Assembly (NCBI RefSeq): GCF_004684775.1
Contig: NZ_SRIC01000042.1
Location: forward strand, 1-42,188
Origin: Streptomyces sp. MZ04
Lineage (GTDB): Bacteria; Actinomycetota; Actinomycetes; Streptomycetales; Streptomycetaceae
Length of the DNA: 42,188 nucleotides
Direction: 5' to 3'
The notes under the pieces: model-generated
Database searches by the model: none
The model's input: only the letters and a program-made list of their open reading frames with translations
What the model was told of the DNA's origin: nothing
Made by a program: the position numbers and the translations under genes
Shown here: positions 31,256 to 38,933 of the stretch, one piece after another
How the letters are laid out: each line of letters begins with the position of its first letter
Numbering within the stretch: the stretch's first letter is position 1

Positions 31256-32539
31256 ATGAGCAACCACACCGCACAACACGTGGGTTCCCGGGGCGGATCC
31301 GGGACCCAGAAGCTGCCCCTCGCCGCACTCCTGGCCCTCGCCACCGCCGTCTTCATCACCAGCCTCACGGAGACGCTGCCCGTGGGACTGCTGCCCGCGA
31401 TGAGCGCCGACCTGGGCGTCGGCGAGTCCGCGACGGGCCAGACGGTCACCGTCTACGCGATCGGCACCGCGCTCACCGCGATCCCGCTGACCGCGGCCAC
31501 CGCGGCGTGGCGGCGCAAGCGGCTACTGCTGACCGCGATGGCGGGCTTCGCCCTCGCCAACACCGTCACAGCGGTCTCCGGCAACTACGCGCTGACCATG
31601 GTGGCCCGGTTCGTCGCGGGCGTGGCGGCCGGTCTCGCCTGGGCGCTGCTCGCCGGATACGCCCGCCGCCTGGCGCCGGTCCATCTGCAGGGCAGGGCGA
31701 TCGCCATCGCCATGGCCGGCATCCCCCTCGCGCTGTCGCTCGGCGTGCCCGCCGGGACCTTCCTGGGCAAGGCGCTCGACTGGCGCGTCGCGTTCCTGCT
31801 GATGACGGTGCTCACCGTCGTGCTGCTGGCCTGGATCACCGCTTCGGTCCCCGACCACCCCGGACAGCGGAGCGAGGGCCGCACCCCGGTCCTTCGGACC
31901 CTGCGCATCCCCGGCGTGACGCCGGTCCTCACCGTCACGCTGGTCTTCGTCCTGGCCCACACCATCCTCTACACCTACATCGCCACCTTCCTCGACCACC
32001 TCGGCATGGGCGGCTCCACCGACGTGGTCCTGCTCGTCTTCGGCGCCGCCTCCCTGCTGAGCATCTGGATCGTCGGCGCCCACATCCACCGCAGGCTCCG
32101 TACGCTCACCATCGCGAGCGCCCTGCTGGTCGCCGTGGCCGCAGCGCTCCTCGCGGTGCTCGCCGACAGCCCCGCCCTCGTGTACGTGGCGGTGACGCTG
32201 TGGGGGCTCGGCTGGGGCGGGGCTCCCACGCTCCTGCAGACCGCCGTCGGCGACGCGGGCGGCGATTCGGCGGACGCCGCGCAGGCCATGCTCGTCACGC
32301 TCTGGAACGCGGCCATGGCGGGCGGCGGCGTCGCCGGCGGCATCCTCCTCGGGCGGCTCGGCGCGGAGTCCTTCCCCTGGAGCGTCCTCGCCCTGCTCGT
32401 CCCGGTGCTCGTCGTGGTGGTATCCGCCCGCGGGCACGGGTTCCCCGCCCGGCGTCCGGGAGCGGGCCCCGACGCCGCCCGGGCGCCGGAACTCACCGAG
32501 GAGACAAAGGAGTTCACATCCGCTTCGCCCCGGCCCTGA
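31256..32539 (+). CDS. MFS efflux transporter (AraJ-type)
   Basis: A 427-residue polytopic protein with twelve hydrophobic segments, opening LPLAALLALATAVFITSLTE. It has a motif-A-like loop (TAATAAWRRKRLLLTAMAG) and motif C-like LALSLGVPAGTFLGKALDWR at the end of TM5, marking the drug:H+ antiporter-1/arabinose-efflux type. It probably exports a small toxic compound by proton exchange. Expression is likely driven by the divergent MerR protein. No Shine-Dalgarno is seen before ATG 31256, in line with a leaderless mRNA. The last 26 bases overlap the convergent iron-sulfur gene, adding a charged tail (ELTEETKEF). Confidence 0.93.
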   Translation: MSNHTAQHVGSRGGSGTQKLPLAALLALATAVFITSLTETLPVGLLPAMSADLGVGESATGQTVTVYAIGTALTAIPLTAATAAWRRKRLLLTAMAGFALANTVTAVSGNYALTMVARFVAGVAAGLAWALLAGYARRLAPVHLQGRAIAIAMAGIPLALSLGVPAGTFLGKALDWRVAFLLMTVLTVVLLAWITASVPDHPGQRSEGRTPVLRTLRIPGVTPVLTVTLVFVLAHTILYTYIATFLDHLGMGGSTDVVLLVFGAASLLSIWIVGAHIHRRLRTLTIASALLVAVAAALLAVLADSPALVYVAVTLWGLGWGGAPTLLQTAVGDAGGDSADAAQAMLVTLWNAAMAGGGVAGGILLGRLGAESFPWSVLALLVPVLVVVVSARGHGFPARRPGAGPDAARAPELTEETKEFTSASPRP

Positions 32540-32990
32540 TGGCCTCCCGGATCCGCGTGTACGTGCCGCACCGGCAGATGTTGCGGATCTCGTCCAGGTC
32601 GCCGTCGCTGATCTCACGACCGGCGTCGGCGGCCTGCCGCACCTTGGCGACCGCCGCCATGATCTGCCCCGGCTGGCAGTACCCGCACTGCGACACGTCG
32701 AGCTCGAGCCAGGCCTCCTGCATGGGGTGCAGTTCCTTGCCGACCGTGCCGGGCAGGCCCTCGATGGTGGTGATCTCGTCGTCGGAGCCGATCTTCGACA
32801 CGGGCACCGAACAGGGGTTGAACGCCTTGCCGTTGATGTGGGACGTACAGGACTGGCAGACACCCAGTCCGCAGCCGTACTTGGGTCCCGTGACGCCGAG
32901 CAGGTCGCGCAGGACCCACAGGAGGCGTACGTCGTCCTCGGCCTCGACGGTGATCTGCTCGCCGTTGAGCTTGAAGGTGTGGCTTGGCAC
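32514..32990 (-). CDS. 2Fe-2S subunit of molybdenum hydroxylase
   Basis: A 158-residue protein with both iron-sulfur motifs of the xanthine dehydrogenase family small subunit: a plant-type ferredoxin cluster (Cys40, Cys45, Cys48 in CGLGVCQSC, Cys60) and a helical-domain cluster (Cys102, Cys105 in CGYC; Cys139, Cys141 in CRC). It passes electrons from the molybdopterin subunit. The start is GTG 32990 with GGAG about six bases upstream, ten bases after the large subunit stop. No FAD subunit is encoded nearby, matching two-subunit IorAB-type enzymes that use an external acceptor. It has no Tat signal of its own, so it would be exported with its partner if at all. Confidence 0.95.
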   Translation of the reverse strand: MPSHTFKLNGEQITVEAEDDVRLLWVLRDLLGVTGPKYGCGLGVCQSCTSHINGKAFNPCSVPVSKIGSDDEITTIEGLPGTVGKELHPMQEAWLELDVSQCGYCQPGQIMAAVAKVRQAADAGREISDGDLDEIRNICRCGTYTRIREAIRAGAKRM

Positions 32991-33000
32991 GGAGGGCTCC

Positions 33001-35346
33001 TCAGTAGGCGCGGTCGAGACCGTCGGTGGGGGACTGCGGCGTCGACGGCTCGAGCGGCAGCGGTTCGAAGCTGAGCGTGCCGTGGTTGATCGGGAAGCTG
33101 GTCGGCAGCGTCCCGGTGGCGCGCGCGTAGGCGCAGGCGATCGCGGCGAACGCGGGCGCGACGCCCAACTCGCCCGCCCCGGAAGGCTTGTCGCCGGTGC
33201 TCGGCATCACGACGACCCGCAGATCGAGCGGGGTGTTCCACTGCCGGGTGTAGAAGTAGTTGTCCCAGCTGCCCTCCAGCGGGATGCCGTCCTTGATGTG
33301 CAGGCTGGAGGTGAGCGCCATGGCGAGGGCGTCGTTCATGCCGCCCATCATCTGGGCCTCCAGGCCGCGGGGGTTGATGGCGAAGCCCGCGTCCACGACC
33401 ATCAGCGCCTTGGTGACGCGCGGTCCGGTGACTCCGTCCCTGACCTTCCTGTTCACCGTCTCGGGCCGGCAGTCGATCTCGACGAGCGCGGCGACCGCTC
33501 CCCGGTACTCGGAGTGCAGGGCGATGCCCTGCGCGATCCCGGCGGGCAGGGACTTGCCCCACTCGCCTTCCTCAACCGCCTTGTCCAGTACGGCTCTCAG
33601 CCGCTTGTCCTTGAGGAACTCGCGCCGGAACGCCACCGGGTCCTTGCCGAGCTTCGCCGCGAGCAGGTCGACGACCAGCTCCCTCGCACACGCCACGTTC
33701 GGCGAGTAGATGTTGCGCATGCTGCCCGTGTTGAACTTCAGCGGCACCTCGTTGAGGAGCTGCGTGGTCACCCCGAAGTTGTACGGCGTTGACTGGGTCA
33801 GCTGGAAGATGGTCTCGGCGAACGTCAGATTCCCCGCCACCGGAAGCTTCGCCGCCGTCGAGGTGATCATCTCGCCCAGGCCGTGCCCGAAGTCGGTCTG
33901 TGAACTGGTGTGCCGCTGCTCGTAGCTGAGCACATTGCCGAGCGCGTACGTCGCGCGGACGCGCGAGACGCACATCGGATGGGTGCGCCCCTGCCGGAAG
34001 TTGTCCGTACGGGACCACGACAGCTTGACCGGCTTGCCCATCTTCTGCGAGATCTCGGCGGCTTCGGCGGCCACGTCGTGGAAGAGATGCCGCCCGAACG
34101 AGCCGCCGCCCTCGATCACATGCACGGTCACCGCCTTCTGGGGCAGCCCGAGCTGGGTGGCGATCTCCCGCTGGGCGACGATCGGCACCTTCAGGCTCGA
34201 CCAGATCTCGGCGCGGTCGGCGCGCACGTCGGCGATCGCGTTGTCGGGCTCCAGCGGGCTGTTGCTGGCGAACGCGAAGGTGAACTCCGCGTCGACCTTC
34301 TTGGTCAGCAGCGGCGGCACGACCATCGGCAGCGCAGCCTTCTTGAGCTTGGCGAGGACGGTGTCGTCCGACTCCCCGTCGACGGTGCCCCGGCCCCAGG
34401 TCACCTTCAGCGCCCGCAGCGCGTCGATGCACTGGCCGAACGTCTCGCCGCGCACCGCCACACCGTGCCGGACGGTCACGACATCGGTGATGCCGGGCAT
34501 GTCCCGTACCGCGTCGGCGTTCTCGACGGACACGACCGTTCCGTTGATCGTCGGCGGCCTGCGCACCATCGTCGGCTTGGCGTCCGGGACGTGCATGTCC
34601 ATGCCGAACGTCTTCCGCCCGGTCACGGCGGCCAGCGCGTCGACGCGGTTGTGCGGGGTGCCGAGGACGGTGAACTCCGAGGGGTCCTTCAGCCTGGCCG
34701 AGGCCTGGACGACGTGCGTGCTGGCCGCCGCCTTCGCGAGCGATCCGTACGTGGCGCTCTCCTTGGATCCGTACGTGATGACGCCGTCCTTGGTGGTCAG
34801 CTCGGCCGCGTCGACGCCCCACCGCTCGGCGGCCGTGGCGACGAGCCGCTGCCGGGCCACGGCCGCCGCGACGCGCACCGGGCGGTAGATGCTGCGCATC
34901 GAGTTCGAGCCGCCGGTCAGCTGGTTCATCAGGAGCTCGGGGCGGGCGTCGGCGAGCGTGACCTTGACCTTGCCGATGGGCAGGTCCATCTCCTCGGCGA
35001 TCATCATCGCGACCGCCGTGGTCATGCCCTGGCCCACCTCCGCCCGGGGCACCGCGAAGGAGGCTGTGCCGTCGGCGTGCACCTGGACGGCGATCAGGCC
35101 CGCGGTCGGGGCCGCCGCCAGGTTCTGCAGATCGCCGAGGTCGAGGAGGTTCTCGGGCTGCGGCGGTGAGGGCACCACGGCCTCGGCGCTCTCGCCGGCC
35201 GAGTCCACGCCGAGGCGTACGCCGACGGCCAGCGTGGGCGCCGCGAGCAGATAGGCGAGCACCTTGCGGCGGCCGGGCCCCTCGGACCCGTCGGGCCCAT
35301 CCGGTTCAGCCTCCGCATCCTGTGCCGAACGGCGCTGTGCTGCCAT
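33001..35346 (-). CDS. Molybdopterin-binding subunit of aldehyde oxidase/xanthine dehydrogenase-type hydroxylase
   Basis: A 781-residue protein. A twin-arginine-like leader (GRRKVLAYLLAAPTLAVGV, 25-43) precedes two Ald_Xan_dh domains: VPRAEVGQGMTTAVAMMIAE, QLTGGSNSMRSIYRP, IEGGGSFGRHLFHD, LSWSRTDNFRQGRTHPM and the catalytic Glu in GAGELGVAPAFAAI. This is the isoquinoline 1-oxidoreductase (IorB) type that hydroxylates aldehydes or N-heterocycles using water. The leader suggests assembly in the cytoplasm and Tat export as a folded complex with the Fe-S subunit. The start has GGGAGGAG upstream. No XdhC/MocA-like maturase is adjacent. A TetR gene lies 115 bases upstream and may regulate it. The substrate is unknown. 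Confidence 0.94.
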   Translation of the reverse strand: MAAQRRSAQDAEAEPDGPDGSEGPGRRKVLAYLLAAPTLAVGVRLGVDSAGESAEAVVPSPPQPENLLDLGDLQNLAAAPTAGLIAVQVHADGTASFAVPRAEVGQGMTTAVAMMIAEEMDLPIGKVKVTLADARPELLMNQLTGGSNSMRSIYRPVRVAAAVARQRLVATAAERWGVDAAELTTKDGVITYGSKESATYGSLAKAAASTHVVQASARLKDPSEFTVLGTPHNRVDALAAVTGRKTFGMDMHVPDAKPTMVRRPPTINGTVVSVENADAVRDMPGITDVVTVRHGVAVRGETFGQCIDALRALKVTWGRGTVDGESDDTVLAKLKKAALPMVVPPLLTKKVDAEFTFAFASNSPLEPDNAIADVRADRAEIWSSLKVPIVAQREIATQLGLPQKAVTVHVIEGGGSFGRHLFHDVAAEAAEISQKMGKPVKLSWSRTDNFRQGRTHPMCVSRVRATYALGNVLSYEQRHTSSQTDFGHGLGEMITSTAAKLPVAGNLTFAETIFQLTQSTPYNFGVTTQLLNEVPLKFNTGSMRNIYSPNVACARELVVDLLAAKLGKDPVAFRREFLKDKRLRAVLDKAVEEGEWGKSLPAGIAQGIALHSEYRGAVAALVEIDCRPETVNRKVRDGVTGPRVTKALMVVDAGFAINPRGLEAQMMGGMNDALAMALTSSLHIKDGIPLEGSWDNYFYTRQWNTPLDLRVVVMPSTGDKPSGAGELGVAPAFAAIACAYARATGTLPTSFPINHGTLSFEPLPLEPSTPQSPTDGLDRAY

Positions 35347-35460
35347 GGGTGCTCCTCCCGGGAACGTGAACGATCAGGCGGGGGAGCCTATGGCGCGGCG
35401 GCGGGAGCCGCAGGCGGGGGGCGAAAAATCCACAGGGCCGCCACAGGAATTGACCGAAAG

Positions 35461-36069
35461 TCAGCTCAGCGGCACGTTCTGCGGCACGTTCTGCGGCACG
35501 TTCTGCGGCACGTCGAAAGGGGGTGCGGCAAGGATTCCGGTCAAGAGCGCGTCCGTCGCGGGCCGGAAGAGACGCTCTCCCTCGGGCACGGACTCCAGGC
35601 CGATGACGAGGGCGATGCACAGGTCGGCCGCCTCTGCGGGGTCCACCGTCGCCGGGGTCCCCGCCTCGGCGAACAGGCCGATCAGCAGGTGGCGCAGCGT
35701 GCCGGTGAAGCCGTCGCAGATGTCGCCGAACAGGCGGGCCTTGGCGTCGAGGAGTTCGGCGGAGTGCGGCGAGTCCCCGGCCAGGCGCAGGACCAGGTCG
35801 AGCTTGGCCGCGAGGACGCCCCGGACGCGTTCGGCGTGCGGGGCGTCCGGGTCGGCGGCCGCCCGCTCGGCCCGCTCCAGCGCCTGGGTGTGCAGGCGCC
35901 GGGCGAGCTTGCGGAAGGCGTCGTCCTTGTTGCGTACGTACTGATAGACCGCTGACCGGGACACGCCCATGGTGCCGGCGATGTCGTCCATCGTGGTGCG
36001 CCGTACGCCGTACCTGGTGAGGCAGTCGTAGGCGGCGTCGAGGACCTCGTCGAGCCGGTCGGTGCCCAT
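35461..36069 (-). CDS. TetR-family regulator with a C-terminal PQNV repeat
   Basis: A 202-residue regulator starting at ATG 36069 (MGTDRLDEVLDAAYDCLTRY). The helix-turn-helix spans RRTTMDDIAGTMGVSRSAVY. The ligand domain (about 60-180) includes LDLVLRLAGDSPHSAELLDA and ALVIGLESVPEGERLF. The last 15 residues are three and a half PQNV units from a 12-bp tandem array, an unusual terminus. The start lies five bases after the DJ-1/PfpI stop, so the two genes are co-transcribed. It is a candidate regulator of the molybdenum hydroxylase pair downstream. The frame is intact. Confidence 0.92.
   Translation of the reverse strand: MGTDRLDEVLDAAYDCLTRYGVRRTTMDDIAGTMGVSRSAVYQYVRNKDDAFRKLARRLHTQALERAERAAADPDAPHAERVRGVLAAKLDLVLRLAGDSPHSAELLDAKARLFGDICDGFTGTLRHLLIGLFAEAGTPATVDPAEAADLCIALVIGLESVPEGERLFRPATDALLTGILAAPPFDVPQNVPQNVPQNVPLS
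35471..35513. repeat. 12-bp tandem repeat, about 3.6 copies
   Basis: The unit GGCACGTTCTGC is repeated at 35471-35482, 35483-35494 and 35495-35506 with a partial copy to 35513, with no mismatches between full copies. On the minus strand it encodes PQNV repeats at the extreme C-terminus of the TetR protein, ending one or two codons before the stop. Confidence 0.95.
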
Positions 36070-36074
36070 CGAAG

Positions 36075-36770
36075 TCAGGCCAGCTTCTTCAGGAGTTCGG
36101 TGGCCAGCGGGGCGGCGGACGCCGGGTTCTGGCCGGTGACCAGGTTGCGGTCGACGACGACCTTCGGGGCCCACGGCTCGCCCTCCTGGAAGTCGGCGCC
36201 CGCCACGACCAGGCGGTCCTGGAGCAGCCACTTGGCCTTGTCGGCGAACCCGGACTGGGTCTCCTCGACGTTGGTGAAGCCGGTCAGCTCGTACCCCGCG
36301 AAGGCGTTGGAGCCGTCGGCCTTCGCCGCCGCGAGCAGCGCGGCCGGGGCGTGGCAGACGACTCCGAGCGGCTTGCCCGACTCCAGGGCGAGGGTGAGAA
36401 GCCTGCCGGAGTCCGCGTTGACGGCGAGATCCTCCATGGGGCCGTGGCCGCCGGGGTAGAAGACCGCGGCGTAGTCGGCCAGGTCGGCCTCTTCGAGCTT
36501 GATGGGGTGGTTCAGCTCGTCGATCGAGTCGAGGGTGGCGGCGACCTTGTCGGCGCCTTCCTGGCCGCCGTTGAACTCGGGCGCCAGGCTGGCCCGGTCG
36601 ACGGGCGGGACGACACCGCCCGGCGTCGCGACGACGATCTCGTGGCCCGCGGCCTTGAACGCCTCGTAGGGCGCGACGGCCTCCTCGGCCCAGAAGCCGG
36701 TCGGGTGCTGGGTGCCGTCGGCCAGGGTCCAGTGGTGGGCGCCGGTCATGACGAACAGGATCTTGGACAT
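36075..36770 (-). CDS. DJ-1/PfpI-family protein (Hsp31-type class I glutamine amidotransferase-like)
   Basis: A 231-residue member of the DJ-1/PfpI superfamily. The nucleophile elbow VVCHAPAALL holds Cys139 and His140; Glu30 in WAEE is the conserved partner acid; FYPGGHGPMEDL is the family glycine-rich loop. The GFWAEEAVAPYEAF opening is typical of the Hsp31-like group with glyoxalase III or chaperone-like activity against reactive carbonyls. It is divergent from a LysR gene and is followed closely by a TetR gene. ATG 36770 gives the usual length. Its role is probably carbonyl or electrophile detoxification, an inference from the family. Confidence 0.92.
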   Translation of the reverse strand: MSKILFVMTGAHHWTLADGTQHPTGFWAEEAVAPYEAFKAAGHEIVVATPGGVVPPVDRASLAPEFNGGQEGADKVAATLDSIDELNHPIKLEEADLADYAAVFYPGGHGPMEDLAVNADSGRLLTLALESGKPLGVVCHAPAALLAAAKADGSNAFAGYELTGFTNVEETQSGFADKAKWLLQDRLVVAGADFQEGEPWAPKVVVDRNLVTGQNPASAAPLATELLKKLA

Positions 36771-36888
36771 GTGTCTCTCCGAGGCTTCCGAGGCTGGAGT
36801 CCCTGACGTTCCGTGCTCAGAACGTCAGTGCGTTGATGTCCTCGAAGGTAGGTGGGCCGGCCCAAGGAAATCCAATAGGCTGAGCCAT

Positions 36889-37851
36889 ATGGGAAATCAG
36901 GATTCCGATGGGTCGCCGGGGATGACGCAGGCGGCGACAACGGGTGCTCCGCTGGACCTGAACCTGCTGCGCACCTTCCTCGCCGTGTACCGCTCGGGGT
37001 CCTTCACCGCCGCCGCGCGCCTGCTCGGCCTCTCGCAGCCCACCGTCACCACCCAGATCCGCGCCCTGGAGCGGCAGGTCGACCGGGAGCTGTTCGAGCG
37101 GCTGCCGCGTGGCGTCGCCCCCGCCCCGTTCGCGGACGCCCTCGCCTCCCGGATCGTCGATCCCCTGGACGCCCTGGCGGCGGTCACCGGTCACGGCGGC
37201 CCCCTCGAGGGCGCCCCCGCCGAGCCCGTCCACCTGGCGGGCCCGGCCGAGATGCTCTGCCACTGCGCGCTGCCCGCCCTCGCGCCTCTGGTCGAGAAGG
37301 GCGTCCGGCTGCGGGTCACCACCGGCCTGACCGATCCGCTCCTGGAGGAGCTGCGCGCCGGACGCCACGACCTGGTCATCGCCACGGCCCGGCCCCGCGG
37401 CCGTTCCCTGAACGCGGTGCCGCTGGCCGACGAGGAGTTCGTCCTGGTCGCCGCCGCATCGTGGGCCGAGCGGATCGGCGGCCCTGACCGGATCGCCGCC
37501 GAAGGACCCGCGGTGCTGCACGGCGTCCCGCTCGTCACCTACGCCGAGGACCTGCCGATCGCCCGCCGCTACTGGCGTCACGTCTTCGGCAAGCGCCTGA
37601 CCTGCGAGGCCTCCGTCACCGTGCCCGACCTGCGCGGCGTGCTCGCCGCCGTGATCGCGGGCGCCGGCTTCTCCGTGCTGCCCCGCTACCTGTGCCGCGA
37701 CGCGCTGGCCGCGGGCGGCCTCGTCCTGCTGCACGATCCGCAGGACGCCCCGATCAACACCGGCTACCTGGTCCAGCGCCCCGGATCCGCCGACAACCCG
37801 CACGTCGCGCTGGTCCGCGACCACCTCATCCGGTCCGCCCGCACCTGGTAG
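36889..37851 (+). CDS. LysR-family transcriptional regulator
   Basis: A 320-residue LysR protein if started at ATG 36889 (MGNQDSDGSPG); ATG 36922 (MTQAATTG) is an equally plausible start. The helix-turn-helix is LLRTFLAVYRSGSFTAAARL then LSQPTVTTQIRALERQ. The periplasmic-binding-like effector domain (about 105-310) includes VTVPDLRGVLAAVIAGAGFS. The region at 36874-36890 (AATAGGCTGAGCCATAT, with a GGCT-G-AGCC core) is an imperfect dyad touching the first start, consistent with LysR autoregulation and supporting the later start. The divergent DJ-1/PfpI gene is its likely target. The inducer is unknown. Confidence 0.92.
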   Translation: MGNQDSDGSPGMTQAATTGAPLDLNLLRTFLAVYRSGSFTAAARLLGLSQPTVTTQIRALERQVDRELFERLPRGVAPAPFADALASRIVDPLDALAAVTGHGGPLEGAPAEPVHLAGPAEMLCHCALPALAPLVEKGVRLRVTTGLTDPLLEELRAGRHDLVIATARPRGRSLNAVPLADEEFVLVAAASWAERIGGPDRIAAEGPAVLHGVPLVTYAEDLPIARRYWRHVFGKRLTCEASVTVPDLRGVLAAVIAGAGFSVLPRYLCRDALAAGGLVLLHDPQDAPINTGYLVQRPGSADNPHVALVRDHLIRSARTW

Positions 37852-37864
37852 CCGCGGGCCCGGC

Positions 37865-38257
37865 TCACTCGCCGGCCGCCTCCTCGGTGATCCGCTCCCA
37901 CTGGGCGCCCATCGCGGCGGCCAGCGCCTGCGCGGCCGAAAGCGGCCGCACCATCACCGTGAACTCGTCGATCAGGCCGTCCTCGTCGAGGTGGAGGAAA
38001 TCGCAGCCGCTGATCTCGCGGTCGCCGACGCGCGCGGCGAAGACGAGCGCCGAGTCACGGCCGCCGGCGTCATTGATCTCGCGTACGTAGCGGAAGTCCT
38101 CGAAGACGCGCGTGACACCGCGCAGGATCGCCGCGGTGGTCGCCTTGCCGGTGTACGGGCGGAACACGACGGGGCTGGTGAAGACGACGTTCTCGGCGAG
38201 GAGCGCCTCGATGGCCGTGTGGTCGCCCGCCTCGACGGCCTTGCGGAATGCCTGCAT
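37865..38257 (-). CDS. NTF2-like/SnoaL-like protein
   Basis: A roughly 130-residue protein of the nuclear transport factor 2 fold: an N-terminal helix (MQAFRKAVEAGDHTAIEALL), a strand with FTSPVVFRPYTGK, and the curved sheet (ISGCDFLHLDEDGLIDEFTV). The family includes isomerases, dehydratases and simple ligand binders, and no catalytic residue is diagnostic here. ATG 38257 is preferred; an upstream start at 38269 would add MRCG. It is divergent from a PadR gene with a symmetric element between them, so it may be a PadR target. It converges on the LysR gene with a 13-base gap. Confidence 0.85.
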   Translation of the reverse strand: MQAFRKAVEAGDHTAIEALLAENVVFTSPVVFRPYTGKATTAAILRGVTRVFEDFRYVREINDAGGRDSALVFAARVGDREISGCDFLHLDEDGLIDEFTVMVRPLSAAQALAAAMGAQWERITEEAAGE

Positions 38258-38287
38258 GCCACACCTCACTGCTCGTAAAGACCTGCA

Positions 38288-38305
38288 TAGTCAATTTGTT
38301 GAGTA
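38288..38305. promoter_or_regulatory. Imperfect palindrome between NTF2-like and padR genes
   Basis: TAGTCAATTTGTTGAGTA contains AGTCAA and TTGAGT arms (five of six positions complementary, four-base centre) and is much more AT-rich than its surroundings. On the minus strand it includes TTGACTAT, a possible promoter element for the NTF2-like gene. Its position between divergent genes fits a PadR operator, whose sites are typically AT-rich dyads. Confidence 0.5.
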
Positions 38306-38345
38306 GGTGCGTGGGAGACTAATCACATCGGTGTACGGTGTCCAG

Positions 38346-38933
38346 ATGTCTCTGAAGTACGCGGTCCTCGCGGCGCTCCTGGAAGGCGAGTCGTCCGGCT
38401 ACGACCTGGCGAAGGTCTTCGACGTGTCCGTGGGGAACTTCTGGTCGGCCACGCCCCAGCAGCTCTACCGCGAGCTGGAGCGCCTGGGCGGCGAGGGCCT
38501 GATCGAGGCGCGCGTGGTGGAGCAGGAACGCAGGCCGAACAAGCGGATGTTCACGCTCACCGGCAGCGGCCGCCGCGCGCTGCACGCCTTCGCCGCCGAG
38601 CCGCCGCGGCCGACCGCCATCCGTGACGAACTCCTGGTCAAGATCCAGGCCATGGACGGGGGAGACCCGGCCGCCACCCGGGCGCTGCTCGAGGAGCGCG
38701 TGACGTGGTCGCGCGGCAAGCTCGCCGGCTATGAACGGCAGCGCGAACGCCTCCTCGCCGGACGCGACGAGGAGGCGTTCCTGCGCGAAGCCGAGCGCGT
38801 CGGCCCCTACCTCACGCTGATGCGCGGCCGCGCCTTCGAGGAGGAGAACCTGCGCTGGTGCGAGCGGGCCCTGGAGATCCTGGCCCGCCGCGATGCGTCG
38901 CCCTACCCGGCGGCGTACACGTCCTCGACGTAA
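38346..38933 (+). CDS. PadR-family transcriptional regulator
   Basis: A 195-residue protein starting at ATG 38346 (MSLKYAVLAALLEGESSGYD). The N-terminal winged helix (5-85; SATPQQLYRELERLGGEGLI, RPNKRMFTLTGSGRRAL) and the C-terminal Vir-like helical dimerisation region (about 95-185) make it subfamily PadR-s1/AphA-like. Such proteins repress detoxification or efflux genes and release DNA on binding a phenolic or drug ligand. Neighbours are the divergent NTF2-like gene and, convergently with a 31-base overlap, the CYP102-type P450. An upstream ATG at 38307 is rejected because it adds a non-family segment. Confidence 0.93.
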   Translation: MSLKYAVLAALLEGESSGYDLAKVFDVSVGNFWSATPQQLYRELERLGGEGLIEARVVEQERRPNKRMFTLTGSGRRALHAFAAEPPRPTAIRDELLVKIQAMDGGDPAATRALLEERVTWSRGKLAGYERQRERLLAGRDEEAFLREAERVGPYLTLMRGRAFEEENLRWCERALEILARRDASPYPAAYTSST

